From the NCBI RefSeq assembly GCF_000376825.1, contig NZ_AQXW01000004.1:1488001-1552000 (forward strand): a DNA stretch of 64,000 bases, in the 5' to 3' direction. Positions 43,336 through 54,444 of this stretch are shown here, piece after piece. This stretch comes from Demetria terragena DSM 11295. Its GTDB lineage: Bacteria > Actinomycetota > Actinomycetes > Actinomycetales > Dermatophilaceae. The position numbers and the translations under genes are program-made. The notes under the pieces were generated by a model, which saw nothing but the letters and a program-made list of their open reading frames with translations, was not told the origin of the DNA and made no database searches. The number at the start of each line of letters is the position of its first letter. Position 1 is the first letter of the stretch.

Positions 43336-44250
43336 CTACCTTCCCGTCGCTGGCGCGCAGGCGTACCCCCTCCCGGCCCGCTGAGTGCACAGCAGGCGCG
43401 CCAGTCGGGTACGGATCGCCGGCCTGCGCAGAGCCAGGTCGTCGTTGGTGACCGTCACCACGGCATATCCCGCGTCGGTAAACGCCGCGGCGCGCGCCAG
43501 GTCTTCCTTCCAGGTCGGCCCGTGCACCGCGCCGTAGTACTCCACGATCGTGCGTCGTTCCCGCCACAAGAAGTCGGCGCATCCGATCCACCCGGAGTGG
43601 TCATGAATATCGGCGTTGAGCTCTGGCGCGGGCAGCCCCCAGTCATGAAAGAGCAGGCGGCAGTACGTCTCTCGCGGCGACCGGCTACCCGCCCGAATCA
43701 AAGGCAGTGCCTCGTGGATCGTCACTCGCCCGCGCCTGCCGTCGTAACGATCGGCTGCCACACCAAGCTCCAGGACATCCCACCCGTCTCTGACCACGAT
43801 CGAGTCCCCGACCTGGACCAGCTCCCAGACCGACAGCTCGGCGGCGAGATCACACCACGTCGCACCCAGCGAGGTCACGCGTAGGCCATTCGCCAGCCGC
43901 GCGAGCTCCCGATCGGCGGTATGACATCGGACGCCCGGGCGACGTACCCGATGCAGCCGCGCAGGGAGGGTCACGTCGCACGGCCAGGTCGGCTCAAGGC
44001 GACGCGGAAGCGGAAGATTCCACAGGCGAGCACTCGTCCGATGGCTGTATGCCGCCGACGGCGGAAGGAGCTTCATCAGCGACGTGAGTTGCGCGACCTC
44101 CTCGTCCGCGAGCTCCCGGGATAGACGTACGCCCCGAAACGGTGTCGCGAGATCCAGGCCACGCAACCGCGAACGTGACACTCCGGCCGCGTCAGCCTCT
44201 GGGAGGGTGAAGGTCACGGGTAGATCGATGGGAAGCTCTCGTCGGGACAT
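43336..44250 (-). CDS. AbiEi/DUF559-like protein
   Basis: 304 residues. The N-terminal part has a winged-helix/AbiEi-like layout (LRGLDLATPFRGVRLSRE ... AAYSHRTSARLWNLPLP), the C-terminal ~90 residues are a DUF559/PD-(D/E)XK nuclease-like domain (SPRETYCRLLFHDWGLPAPELN...GCADFLWRERRTIVEYYGAVH). Such proteins are abundant and mostly uncharacterised in actinobacteria. No matching toxin is adjacent. Function unknown, perhaps DNA-related. Confidence 0.8.
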   Translation of the reverse strand: MSRRELPIDLPVTFTLPEADAAGVSRSRLRGLDLATPFRGVRLSRELADEEVAQLTSLMKLLPPSAAYSHRTSARLWNLPLPRRLEPTWPCDVTLPARLHRVRRPGVRCHTADRELARLANGLRVTSLGATWCDLAAELSVWELVQVGDSIVVRDGWDVLELGVAADRYDGRRGRVTIHEALPLIRAGSRSPRETYCRLLFHDWGLPAPELNADIHDHSGWIGCADFLWRERRTIVEYYGAVHGPTWKEDLARAAAFTDAGYAVVTVTNDDLALRRPAIRTRLARLLCTQRAGRGYACAPATGR

Positions 44251-44307
44251 GGGAGGACGGTGCCAGGATCGGCGAACGGGTGCGTTTGGTTATCCACAGC
44301 CCCCTGT

Positions 44308-44365
44308 TGAGTCGGCGTGTCGTGCTAGTTGGACACGGGTCGAACTAGCACGACACGCCGACTCA
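44308..44365. terminator. 23-bp perfect hairpin
   Basis: TGAGTCGGCGTGTCGTGCTAGTT (44308-44330) pairs exactly with 44343-44365 around a 12-base loop, 19 bases after the GNAT stop. One of the longest perfect stems in the window. Confidence 0.8.
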
Positions 44366-44383
44366 GCGGGGCAGGGCCGCGGG

Positions 44384-44896
44384 TCAGAGGTCGAGGAGCA
44401 TCCGAGTGTTGCCAAGTGTGTTGGGCTTGATGCGCTCCAGGTCGAGGAATTCGGCGACACCTTCGTCGTACGACTGCAACAGTTCGGCGTAGACCGCAGG
44501 CGCGACAACCTGACCTTCGATCTCTCGAAACCCATGGTGCGCAAAGAAATCCGTCTCGAACGTCAGGCAGAAGAGTCGAGACACACCGAGGTCACGGGCT
44601 TCCTGGATCAGAGTGCGCAACAGCAGCGAGCCCACCCCACGCCCCTTGACCGCCGGGTCGACGGCGACCGTACGAATCTCGGCGACGTTGTCCCACATCG
44701 CGTGCACCGCGCCGCATCCGACAATGCGCCCGTCGAGCTCAACGACCCGAAACTCCTGCACCGATTCGTAGTACGCGACAACGGGCTTCGGCACGATGGC
44801 TCGGCTCTCGACGTACGGCTCCACCAGGGCACGGATCGACCGCACGTCCCGAACAGTGGCTAGGCGGATCGAGGGATCAGAGGTTGCCATCAGCAA
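44384..44896 (-). CDS. GNAT amino-acid N-acetyltransferase (ArgA-like, Rv2747 type)
   Basis: 170 residues, single GNAT domain: motif A VDPAVKGRGVGSLLLRTLIQEARDLGVSRLFCLT, and FFAHHGFREIE near the C-terminus, typical of single-domain N-acetylglutamate synthases of actinobacteria. It would carry out the first step of arginine synthesis. Start MLMATS; the second ATG at 44890 is an alternative. It overlaps the LCP-like gene stop, so it is likely cotranscribed. Confidence 0.85.
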   Translation of the reverse strand: MLMATSDPSIRLATVRDVRSIRALVEPYVESRAIVPKPVVAYYESVQEFRVVELDGRIVGCGAVHAMWDNVAEIRTVAVDPAVKGRGVGSLLLRTLIQEARDLGVSRLFCLTFETDFFAHHGFREIEGQVVAPAVYAELLQSYDEGVAEFLDLERIKPNTLGNTRMLLDL

Positions 44897-46073
44897 ATCT
44901 GGCGAACGTGGCGCGTGCCTGCGCGGTCAGCGCGAGGTCGTTGCCGGCCGGCCGCGTGTCAGCAACAGCACGACCGACTCGAGACGGATTGATGACGTAT
45001 GCCGTCGTGAACAGGGTGAGCACCTCAGCCACGGACAGATTGGTTTGGTAGTGACGGCTGGTCTTGGTCAGCAAGGGAGGCAACTTCGCGAGGCCCTGCG
45101 AACGCATGGTGGTCAGGGCTGCCATCATCACCAGGCCCTGGTTCGATGAGCGGTCAATGTCCCCGCGTGGCATGGTCTTTCGCTCGCGAGCCACCATCAG
45201 CATGTCCGGGCCGTTGAGCTTTTGAGTTCCGGGCTTGAGGTGTCGGATCTGGCGGTTCAGTGTGATTTCTACCCCGCCCATGGCCGTCACCGTCGCCGAG
45301 AATCCGTCCATGCTGGCCAGGAGGTAGCCCGAAATCGGCAACCCCGTCATCCGCGCCACTGTGGCCGTCTGTGCGCCAGGCCCACCGCGAGCCATCGCGG
45401 CGTTGACTTTGCCGACACCGCCAGTCGTCCGAGCGGTACGAGTGTCACGCGGAATGCCCAGAATGCCTCCACCACCAGTGCCATCAAGCCCAGCAATCTG
45501 TATGGCATCCGCCCGGGCACGCGCTACGGACTGCTGCGGTCGGGCGTCCGAGCCAAGCATCAGGACGTGCCGTTTGCCCCCGAGATACGGACCGGGAAGG
45601 CTCTTGCTCGGCCACCACCCGCCGACGATCTGCCAGCCCTTACTGGACTTGACGGCCAGGGTGGTGTCCTCGCCCTGGGCCAGGATGCCGACCTTGGTCC
45701 CCTTCCAATCGCCCGTGCTGGCTTTGCGCATCTCCGCAGCGGGCACCGTGCTGCGACCAAGTTTCTTGGCGACCGCTGGGGTGAACGCACCCGCCTTCGA
45801 CGCCGGTGTCGCGGATCCAGAATCGGACTGTGAGCCCGACCCGGAGGCTGACCCGCTGGAGCTTGCGGTCGCGGACCCTTTGGAACCCGAGGATGACCGC
45901 CCACTCGATGTTGGGGAAGACTCGACACCGCTCGTCGCCCCGGATTCTGGCGCTGCAGTCGGCGCCGGAGCGGTCCTCTCGACGGACTCCCGCGACTCCT
46001 CGGCGTCGCTGCACGCCGCAAGGACCATCGCTCCGCTGATGAGGCCTGCCACGAGTCGGACGCGGTGAGTCAT
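44877..46073 (-). CDS. LytR-CpsA-Psr (LCP)-like lipoprotein
   Basis: 398 residues from ATG 46073; upstream in-frame sequence overlaps clpC and is rejected. Lipobox VLAACSD, a 60-residue Ser/Gly/Ala linker, then an LCP-type core: RHVLMLGSDARP, ARADAIQIAGL, ILGIPRDTRTA, GKVNAAMARGGP, MGGVEITLNRQIRH, NGPDMLMVARERKTMPRGDIDRSSNQ. These include the conserved Asp and Arg residues of pyrophosphate binding. LCP proteins attach glycopolymers to peptidoglycan. Unusual in being a lipoprotein rather than having a membrane helix. Confidence 0.85.
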   Translation of the reverse strand: MTHRVRLVAGLISGAMVLAACSDAEESRESVERTAPAPTAAPESGATSGVESSPTSSGRSSSGSKGSATASSSGSASGSGSQSDSGSATPASKAGAFTPAVAKKLGRSTVPAAEMRKASTGDWKGTKVGILAQGEDTTLAVKSSKGWQIVGGWWPSKSLPGPYLGGKRHVLMLGSDARPQQSVARARADAIQIAGLDGTGGGGILGIPRDTRTARTTGGVGKVNAAMARGGPGAQTATVARMTGLPISGYLLASMDGFSATVTAMGGVEITLNRQIRHLKPGTQKLNGPDMLMVARERKTMPRGDIDRSSNQGLVMMAALTTMRSQGLAKLPPLLTKTSRHYQTNLSVAEVLTLFTTAYVINPSRVGRAVADTRPAGNDLALTAQARATFARFADGNL

Positions 46074-46125
46074 ACCCCCACGGTAGTCCCAGAACGCGCA
46101 TGAGAGCAGGCACCCAGACACAAGA

Positions 46126-46162
46126 ATTCCCCTCAGCCGCACCAGGTGCAGCTGAGGGGAAT
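46126..46162. terminator. clpC terminator
   Basis: ATTCCCCTCAGC (46126-46137) and its complement (46151-46162), with an inner GCACC-A-GGTGC, form a nested hairpin 18 bases after the clpC stop. Confidence 0.8.
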
Positions 46163-46179
46163 CCTTAACGTGCAGTGAC

Positions 46180-48729
<2,550 letters not shown>

Positions 48730-48890
48730 GTTCTCTCCTCGTATGCCGAGTTCCGCGGTCCGGACACCTTGATGCTATGCCGTCACCATGGGGCTTGGCC
48801 CATCGTCCCCGGTTGTCGCTCTCGGGTTTCGTGGGGCACAACGCCGCGGGCGGGGCTCGTTGTTCCATCCGGGCGCCGACGTGGGGTGAT

Positions 48891-48907
48891 TTCGCTGAGG
48901 GCGGAAC
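48891..48907. promoter_or_regulatory. Possible ClgR-type operator upstream of clpC
   Basis: TTCGC-TGAGG-GCGGAAC matches the CGC-N5-GCG core expected for ClgR, the activator of clp genes in actinobacteria. It is about 165 bases upstream of clpC. A single motif match, so tentative. Confidence 0.35.
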
Positions 48908-48928
48908 GCGTACGCACCGGGGTTGAAG

Positions 48929-49378
48929 TCATGTACGCGCCGGGAGCCGGTGCAGCGCCTCCACCAACGGCGCGAGCTCAGGCTGCGCGCACGCAGCGTC
49001 GAGTGCTTCTTCGAGTGCCTGCCCGTGCGTCGGGCGAGCTTCCTCCAATGCGACCCGGCCGGCACCGGTCAGCTCGGTATAAATCCCCCGCCGGTCGTCG
49101 GCGCACAGAATGCGGGTGAGGATCCCGCGATCCTCCAACCGCGTCACCAGACGCGTCGTGGCGCTGCTGGACAGCGCTGCGGCCCTGGCCAGCTGCTGCA
49201 TTCTCATGTGCCAGCCGTCTTGTCGGTTGAGCGCGTCCATCACGGTGAACTCGACGACGGACAGCCCGTGCTCGCGCTGTAGCGCGCGTTCCAGACTCGT
49301 CTCGATCAGCCCATGCAGCGCGGCCAGCGTGCGCCAGCCCTGGGCACGGATCTCCACAGCGTCATCAGCGATTCCCAC
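48929..49378 (-). CDS. MarR-family transcriptional regulator
   Basis: 149 residues from GTG 49378 (an ATG at 49420 in the same frame lies among the operator-like repeats and is less likely). Winged HTH: MRMQQLARAAALSSSATTRLVTRLEDRGILTR, then the wing DDRRGIYTELTGAG. It is divergent from the MFS transporter, the usual arrangement for a MarR repressor of an efflux pump. Confidence 0.9.
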   Translation of the reverse strand: MGIADDAVEIRAQGWRTLAALHGLIETSLERALQREHGLSVVEFTVMDALNRQDGWHMRMQQLARAAALSSSATTRLVTRLEDRGILTRILCADDRRGIYTELTGAGRVALEEARPTHGQALEEALDAACAQPELAPLVEALHRLPART

Positions 49379-49398
49379 CCCGTCACCATAGCAGCGAT

Positions 49399-49449
49399 TT
49401 GCAACAACACGCGTCTGCAACTAGTTTGCTGCATGCGCTGTTATTTGCA
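49399..49449. promoter_or_regulatory. TTGCA repeats in the MarR/MFS promoter region
   Basis: TTGCAAC (49399), TGCAACT (49416), TTTGCTGCA and ATTTGCAC follow at about 16-base intervals between the divergent genes. They are probable MarR operator half-sites. Confidence 0.45.
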
Positions 49450-49485
49450 CACGCGCTTAATCTCGCTTTGGAGGTACCACCGCTC

Positions 49486-50670
49486 ATGCCCATCGGACTG
49501 CTCGCCCTCGCCGCAGGTGGCTTCGGTATCGGACTCACCGAGTTCGTCATCGCCGGCCTGCTCCCCGAGGTCGCCGCCGACTTCGGAATCGACGAAGCCA
49601 CCGCCGGATGGCTCATCTCCGGCTACGCCATCGCTGTCGCGGTTGGTGCCATCGTCATCACCGCTTCGGTGAGCCGCCTGCCCCGCAAGCAGGTGCTGCT
49701 CGCGCTCATGGCGTTGTTCATCGCTGGCAACCTGCTGTCCGCCCTGGCCCCGACGTACGCCGTCCTCATGGGCGGGCGCATCCTTGCCGCCCTCTGTCAC
49801 GGTGCGTTCTTCGGCATCGGGTCAGTCGTCGCCGCCTCGATGGTCGCGAAGGAGAAGCAAGCTGGAGCCATTGCGTTGATGTTCGGCGGACTCACCGCCT
49901 CCAACGTGCTCGGCGTGCCCTTCGGCACCTTCATCGGACAGGCCTACGGCTGGCGCGCCACCTTCTGGGTGATCACCGGCATCGGCATCGTTGCCACCCT
50001 CGCGATCGCCGCCTTCGTCCCCGCGCCGCGTACCGACGAGCCTGCACCGCGCCTGCGCGCCGAACTCGGCGCTTTCCGCGCACCGCAGGTCTGGCTGTCG
50101 CTGGCCGTCACCGTCCTGGGATTCGGTGGCATGTTCGGTGCATTCACCTACATCGCGTTCACACTCACCGAGGTATCCGGCTTCGCGAGTTCGACAGTGC
50201 CATGGCTGCTGGTGGCCTTCGGCGTCGGGCTGTTCGCCGGAAATGCGCTGGGCGGCAAGGCTGCTGATCGATCCGTCCCGGTCGCCCTGACCGTGGCTCT
50301 GGCCGCACTCACGGTTGTCATGGCGTTCTTCGCCCTCACGGCGCAGGCGCAGGTCACCACGGTGATCTCGCTGGTGCTCATGGGCGGGTTCGGGTTCGCC
50401 GTCGTGCCCGGCCTACAGATGCGGATCATGACCTACGCCGGTGGCGCGCCGACGCTCGCTTCAGGCGCCAACATTGCAGCGTTCAACCTCGGCAACGCAG
50501 CGGGCGCCTGGCTGGGCGGCCTCACGATCTCTGCCGGGCTCGGATACACCTCGCCGCTGTGGGTCGGAGCCGGTGCGGCGCTCGCCGCGCTCCTGGTGCT
50601 GGTCGCCGCCGAGCGCCTCGCGAAGCGGGACGTCTCGACGCCTGCCGTGCAGGCAGAACTCGTCGCCTGA
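49486..50670 (+). CDS. MFS drug-efflux-type transporter (DHA1)
   Basis: 394 residues from ATG 49486 (GGAGG 11 bases upstream; a reading from 49399 crosses the operator region). Twelve membrane helices, with motif A-like LPRKQVLLALMALF and GRILAALCHGAFFGIGSVVAASMV, typical of AraJ/Cml chloramphenicol-type exporters. Probably controlled by the divergent MarR regulator. Substrate unknown. Confidence 0.9.
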   Translation: MPIGLLALAAGGFGIGLTEFVIAGLLPEVAADFGIDEATAGWLISGYAIAVAVGAIVITASVSRLPRKQVLLALMALFIAGNLLSALAPTYAVLMGGRILAALCHGAFFGIGSVVAASMVAKEKQAGAIALMFGGLTASNVLGVPFGTFIGQAYGWRATFWVITGIGIVATLAIAAFVPAPRTDEPAPRLRAELGAFRAPQVWLSLAVTVLGFGGMFGAFTYIAFTLTEVSGFASSTVPWLLVAFGVGLFAGNALGGKAADRSVPVALTVALAALTVVMAFFALTAQAQVTTVISLVLMGGFGFAVVPGLQMRIMTYAGGAPTLASGANIAAFNLGNAAGAWLGGLTISAGLGYTSPLWVGAGAALAALLVLVAAERLAKRDVSTPAVQAELVA

Positions 50671-50700
50671 CCTGCCTCACCGCATCCGTGGTGTGGTCAG
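50667..50700. terminator. Weak hairpin between converging MFS and Ku genes
   Basis: CTGACC (50667-50672) and GGTCAG (50695-50700) with inner CACC/GGTG form an imperfect stem covering the MFS stop codon. Confidence 0.4.
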
Positions 50701-50708
50701 ACCGAACC

Positions 50709-51506
50709 TCAGCCGGCCTCTTCGCCGCGCCCCTTCTTGGCGCGTGCCACGCTCTGCTGGAGCGCCGCGAGCAGGTCGACCACTTCACCTCCGGAGTCCT
50801 CGGGCTCCGGAGCAGCCTTGACTTCCCCGCCTTCGAGCTTTGCCTCGACCACGGCGCGCACCGCCGCGGCGTAATCGTCTTCGTACTCGTCGGGAGCGTA
50901 GTCACCCGCGAGCGAGTCCACGAGCATCTGTGCCATCGCCTGTTCAGCCGGTTTGATCTCGCTCTCCGAGTCGGCGAGAACACCAAAGTCGGCAGCCCTG
51001 ATCTCGTCTGGCCACAACAGGGTCTGCAAGGCGATGACGTCGTCCTTGACCCGCAAGACCGCGGGTGTCATCCGCGTCCGGAGCGACACCGTGACCAACG
51101 CGACTCGCTCGGACTGGGTGAGCGCCTCGCGCAGTAGGACGTACGGCTTCACTGCCGCAGCATCGGGTTCGAGGTAATAGCACTTGTCGAGCAGCAGCGG
51201 GTCAATCTGATCCGCAGGCACAAACTTGTCGACGGCAATCTCGCGGCTACTGGAGATCGGTAGGTCCGCAAGGTCCTCATTCGTGAGGACGACCATGTCG
51301 CCGTCCTCGGTCTCATAGCCCTTCGCGATCTGGTCGTACGGCACTTCCTCGCCGTCGACCGAGCAGACCCGCTTGTACTTGATCCGGCCGCCATCCTCTC
51401 GATGGACTTGCCGGAACTGCACGTCGTGATTTTCGGTTGCGGAGTACAGGCGGACAGGGACATTGACCAGGCCGAAGGACACCGCGCCTTTCCAGATGGC
51501 TCGCAT
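50709..51506 (-). CDS. ku: Non-homologous end-joining protein Ku
   Basis: 265 residues with the single Ku core (AIWKGAVSFGLVNVPVRLYSATENHDVQFRQVH, then YYLEPDA, AYVLL-like KPYVLLREAL) and an acidic/basic C-terminal tail (RAKKGRGEEAG) that recruits LigD. It binds DNA ends as a homodimer. It is divergent from the ligase gene with only 17 bases between, so a shared promoter region serves both. Confidence 0.97.
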   Translation of the reverse strand: MRAIWKGAVSFGLVNVPVRLYSATENHDVQFRQVHREDGGRIKYKRVCSVDGEEVPYDQIAKGYETEDGDMVVLTNEDLADLPISSSREIAVDKFVPADQIDPLLLDKCYYLEPDAAAVKPYVLLREALTQSERVALVTVSLRTRMTPAVLRVKDDVIALQTLLWPDEIRAADFGVLADSESEIKPAEQAMAQMLVDSLAGDYAPDEYEDDYAAAVRAVVEAKLEGGEVKAAPEPEDSGGEVVDLLAALQQSVARAKKGRGEEAG

Positions 51507-51523
51507 GCCTCAAGAATGAACCC

Positions 51524-52474
51524 ATGCGCCCCATGCTCGCCACCCCAGGCCCGATCGTGCCGCTCGGCACGGGTTGGTGCCATGAGGTCAAGTGGGACGG
51601 TATGCGCGCCCTTGTCGACGTACGCGCGGGACGTGTACGTCTCTCCTCCCGCACCGAGCGAGATGTCACGGTCGCCTTCCCCGAACTCGTGGCCGACGCC
51701 TCCGGCCTGAGCGCCTTCGACGACCTACTCCTTGACGGCGAGATCGTCGTCATGCGCGGCGGACGCCCTTCGTTTGCCGCCTTGGCCGAGCGCTTCAACG
51801 TCACCAGCGCCCGGGTCGCCGACCAGCTCGCCGCCCAGGCGCCGGTCACCTTGATGGCCTTCGACGTGCTGCGCGCGGCGGGCACCGACGTCACCTCCCG
51901 CCCGCTGCGACAACGCCGTCAGTTGCTTGAGGGCGCGGGGCTGGGCAGCGCCTGGGTCCAGGTGCCGCCGGCATTCGACAATGGCGCCGACCTTGTCACT
52001 GCCACGGCGGAGCAAGGGATCGAAGGCATCGTCTCCAAGAGGTGGGACTCGACGTACCTTCCTGGCCGACGCAGCGACGATTGGCGCAAGGTCGTGCACC
52101 GCAATACCGAGTCCTATGTCATCGGCGGTTGGCGCTACGAGGTTGATACGCGGGATCGGTTGGGCGCCATACTGATTGGAACGCCTGGTCCTGGAGGGCT
52201 CGCATTCCGGGGCCGGATCGGAAGCGGGCTCGCGGGGCGAGCTGGCGCGAACCTACTCCCCCGACTCCGCGAACTGAGGACCGAGAAGGTTCCCTTCGCC
52301 GATGACATTCCGACCGCGGATCGCCAGGGCACACAATGGGTTTCGCCTGAGATCGTCATCGATGTGGAGTTCCATGCCGTGACAGACGATGGGCGTCTGC
52401 GCCAGCCAAGCTGGAAGGGTATCCGCCCTGACCTCACTCCCGAAGACCTCCTTCCTCGGAGAGCCGATGCCTGA
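51524..52474 (+). CDS. ATP-dependent DNA ligase (LigD ligase-domain type)
   Basis: 316 residues: nucleotidyltransferase domain with catalytic Lys23 (EVKWDGMR), LLDGEIVV, then VSKRWDSTYLPGRRSDDWRKV and an OB fold. It corresponds to the LigD ligase domain as a separate protein, with no nuclease or polymerase fused. The downstream polymerase gene starts inside it (eight-base overlap). Confidence 0.93.
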   Translation: MRPMLATPGPIVPLGTGWCHEVKWDGMRALVDVRAGRVRLSSRTERDVTVAFPELVADASGLSAFDDLLLDGEIVVMRGGRPSFAALAERFNVTSARVADQLAAQAPVTLMAFDVLRAAGTDVTSRPLRQRRQLLEGAGLGSAWVQVPPAFDNGADLVTATAEQGIEGIVSKRWDSTYLPGRRSDDWRKVVHRNTESYVIGGWRYEVDTRDRLGAILIGTPGPGGLAFRGRIGSGLAGRAGANLLPRLRELRTEKVPFADDIPTADRQGTQWVSPEIVIDVEFHAVTDDGRLRQPSWKGIRPDLTPEDLLPRRADA

Positions 52475-53375
52475 AACACCCGAGCAACTCCTTGTCGAGG
52501 TCGGTGGCCATCGCCTCAAGGTCGGAAACCTCGACAAAGTGATGTTTCCCAAGACCGACACCACTAAGGGCGAAGTCCTCAACTACTACGCCCAGGTCGC
52601 CTCAGTCCTGCTCCCCGTTCTGGCCGGACGGCCTGTCACCCGGGTGCGGTGGCCGCACGGCACCGGCGACATGTCGTTCTTCGAGAAGAACCTCCCCGGC
52701 GGGGTTCCACGCTGGATCGATCGGGTCACGATCGAGGGACATGGTTCGCGGAGCACTCGCGGTTCGGTGACCTATCCGCTGATTTCCGGCGTCGCTGATC
52801 TGACCTACTTTGCCAACCTTGCCTCCCTGGAACTCCATGTGCCGCAATGGAAAGTCGGGGAGAGCGGCATACCAACAGCCCCCGACCGCCTGGTGATTGA
52901 CCTGGACCCAGGAGCCCCGGCCGGCCTGCATGAGTGTGCTCAGGTCGCCCTCCTGGTCCGGGACGAACTCACCGCAGCGGGTCTGCCCACGGTGCCGGTC
53001 ACCTCGGGCAGCAAGGGCATGCAGGTCTACGCACCCTTGGACAGCACCTTGACCAGCCAGCAGGCAAGCGACCTGGCCAAGGCGCTCGCCGAGAAGCTTC
53101 AACAGTCCGAGCCAACACTGGTGGTTTCCCGCATGACCAAGTCTCTTCGCGCAGGCAAGGTCTTCTTGGATTGGTCACAGAACGTGGCAGCAAAGACCAC
53201 CATCGCGCCATATAGCCTGCGCGGCCGCGATCGGCCGACCGTGGCGACGCCGCGTACATGGGACGAGGTCGAGCACGGCGCACACGACGCAGATGCGTTG
53301 CAGCACTTGGAGATCGACGAGGTCCTCGAACGTCTCACCGACCACGGCGACCTGTTTCAGAAGGGCCTGGGCTGA
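52467..53375 (+). CDS. LigD-type polymerase/primase domain protein
   Basis: 302 residues from ATG 52467 (CGGAGAG just upstream). AEP-family NHEJ polymerase: NLDKVMFPKTDTTKGEVLNYY, RWPHGTG, and catalytic VIDLDPG with the second metal Asp in FLDWSQN. It fills or extends ends with a ribonucleotide preference in the family. Coupled to the ligase gene, giving Ku plus split LigD. The phosphoesterase domain is not present nearby. Confidence 0.93.
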   Translation: MPETPEQLLVEVGGHRLKVGNLDKVMFPKTDTTKGEVLNYYAQVASVLLPVLAGRPVTRVRWPHGTGDMSFFEKNLPGGVPRWIDRVTIEGHGSRSTRGSVTYPLISGVADLTYFANLASLELHVPQWKVGESGIPTAPDRLVIDLDPGAPAGLHECAQVALLVRDELTAAGLPTVPVTSGSKGMQVYAPLDSTLTSQQASDLAKALAEKLQQSEPTLVVSRMTKSLRAGKVFLDWSQNVAAKTTIAPYSLRGRDRPTVATPRTWDEVEHGAHDADALQHLEIDEVLERLTDHGDLFQKGLG

Positions 53376-53920
53376 CCTGACAGGGTCCGACGCGGGCAGC
53401 GTGCGCATTCGATGACACCAGGGAGCGGGTAGATGAAACAGCACGACGTACGTCGGGTCGACAGTGGCCAATCGGGATCGGCGGACGCGCGGGCTGAGTC
53501 CCAGGAGTCCCGGATCGATCCGGCCCGCAGCGCGCTTCCAAGTTTGACCTCGGGTCGATAGCCCGCGACGAAATGCTGTGCGTGCGCGTGGAATTCAGAC
53601 GTGGCGCGCAGCCACCTGTCCTCGCTAGATGGCGCAGACTCCCATGCGGTCTCCGCAGACAGTTCGACCGCCACCGGGTAGCCGCCCACTGCCGATCGTC
53701 GGATTGCCATGTTCTCGGGCGCCAGGTCCAACTGGAGACCGACTGAAGCGACAGTGAGATGGGCACTCGCCCTCGCGACCGCCCCGAGGTACCACTGCAA
53801 CACAAAGACCGCAGCCACCTGCTGCGGCGGCGGTATGGCGTATTGCCGTGCCAAATCTCTGGCACACTCCTGACGCCACTCCCGCGTGGGGTCGCCTCCA
53901 GCGTCCTGGCTGTTCAGCAC
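53357..53920 (-). CDS. FhuF-like [2Fe-2S] protein
   Basis: About 187 residues from GTG 53920; the start is uncertain because upstream in-frame sequence runs through the lsr2 terminator. The C-terminal SCCFIYPLPGVIECARCPRR has the CC-x10-C-x2-C pattern of FhuF-type ferric-siderophore reductases. The helical N-terminal part (QYAIPPPQQVAAVFVLQWYLGAVA) fits that family. No siderophore genes are adjacent. Its 3' end overlaps the polymerase gene by 19 bases. Confidence 0.7.
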   Translation of the reverse strand: MLNSQDAGGDPTREWRQECARDLARQYAIPPPQQVAAVFVLQWYLGAVARASAHLTVASVGLQLDLAPENMAIRRSAVGGYPVAVELSAETAWESAPSSEDRWLRATSEFHAHAQHFVAGYRPEVKLGSALRAGSIRDSWDSARASADPDWPLSTRRTSCCFIYPLPGVIECARCPRRTLSGQPRPF

Positions 53921-53961
53921 CTCAGCACATCTCAGGTCAGGAGATTCGCGCCCCACAACGC

Positions 53962-53995
53962 ACGAAAGCCAGCCGCTGGTGCGGCTGGCTTTCGT
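53962..53995. terminator. lsr2 terminator
   Basis: ACGAAAGCCAGCCGC (53962-53976), loop TGGT, exact complement to 53995: 15-bp stem 20 bases after the lsr2 stop. Confidence 0.85.
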
Positions 53996-54015
53996 ACAAA
54001 GGTCCTGAAGGGTGT

Positions 54016-54345
54016 TCAGCCGTTGGCCTTGTCGTAGGCGTCCTGGAGCTCTTGCGACACCCGGCCGCGGTCGCTGACCTGATAGCCGTTGGAGCGGCCC
54101 CACTCGCGAATGGCGCCAAGATCCGAACGCGATGCCCGGACGGGGGTTCGCCCACCGGTAGCGCGACGACCACCCACGCGACGGCCGTGGCCGACCCAGG
54201 TGGCCAGTTCATCGCGCAGCTTTGCCGCATTTGCGGCGCTCAAATCAATCTCGTAGGTCACACCGTCCAGCCCAAAGGTCACGGTCTCATCAGCGGTCTG
54301 GCCATCCACGTCGTCCAAAAGCTGAACGATGACTTTCTGAGCCAT
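54016..54345 (-). CDS. lsr2: Nucleoid-associated protein Lsr2
   Basis: 109 residues. N-terminal dimerisation domain (MAQKVIVQLLDDVDGQTADETVTFGLDGVTYEIDLS) and C-terminal DNA-binding domain with the RGR hook (VSDRGRVSQELQDAY). Lsr2 bridges AT-rich DNA and silences foreign genes and secondary-metabolite clusters, so it could affect the RiPP region. Full length and all key residues are present. Confidence 0.97.
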   Translation of the reverse strand: MAQKVIVQLLDDVDGQTADETVTFGLDGVTYEIDLSAANAAKLRDELATWVGHGRRVGGRRATGGRTPVRASRSDLGAIREWGRSNGYQVSDRGRVSQELQDAYDKANG

Positions 54346-54444
54346 AATTACTCTCCTCAGAGTGTTCTAGTTGCTAGGCACGGTACGTAGATCTGGGCTA
54401 AGTACGTGTTAACAACAAACCGTACGCCTTCGGGCGGAACGTCG

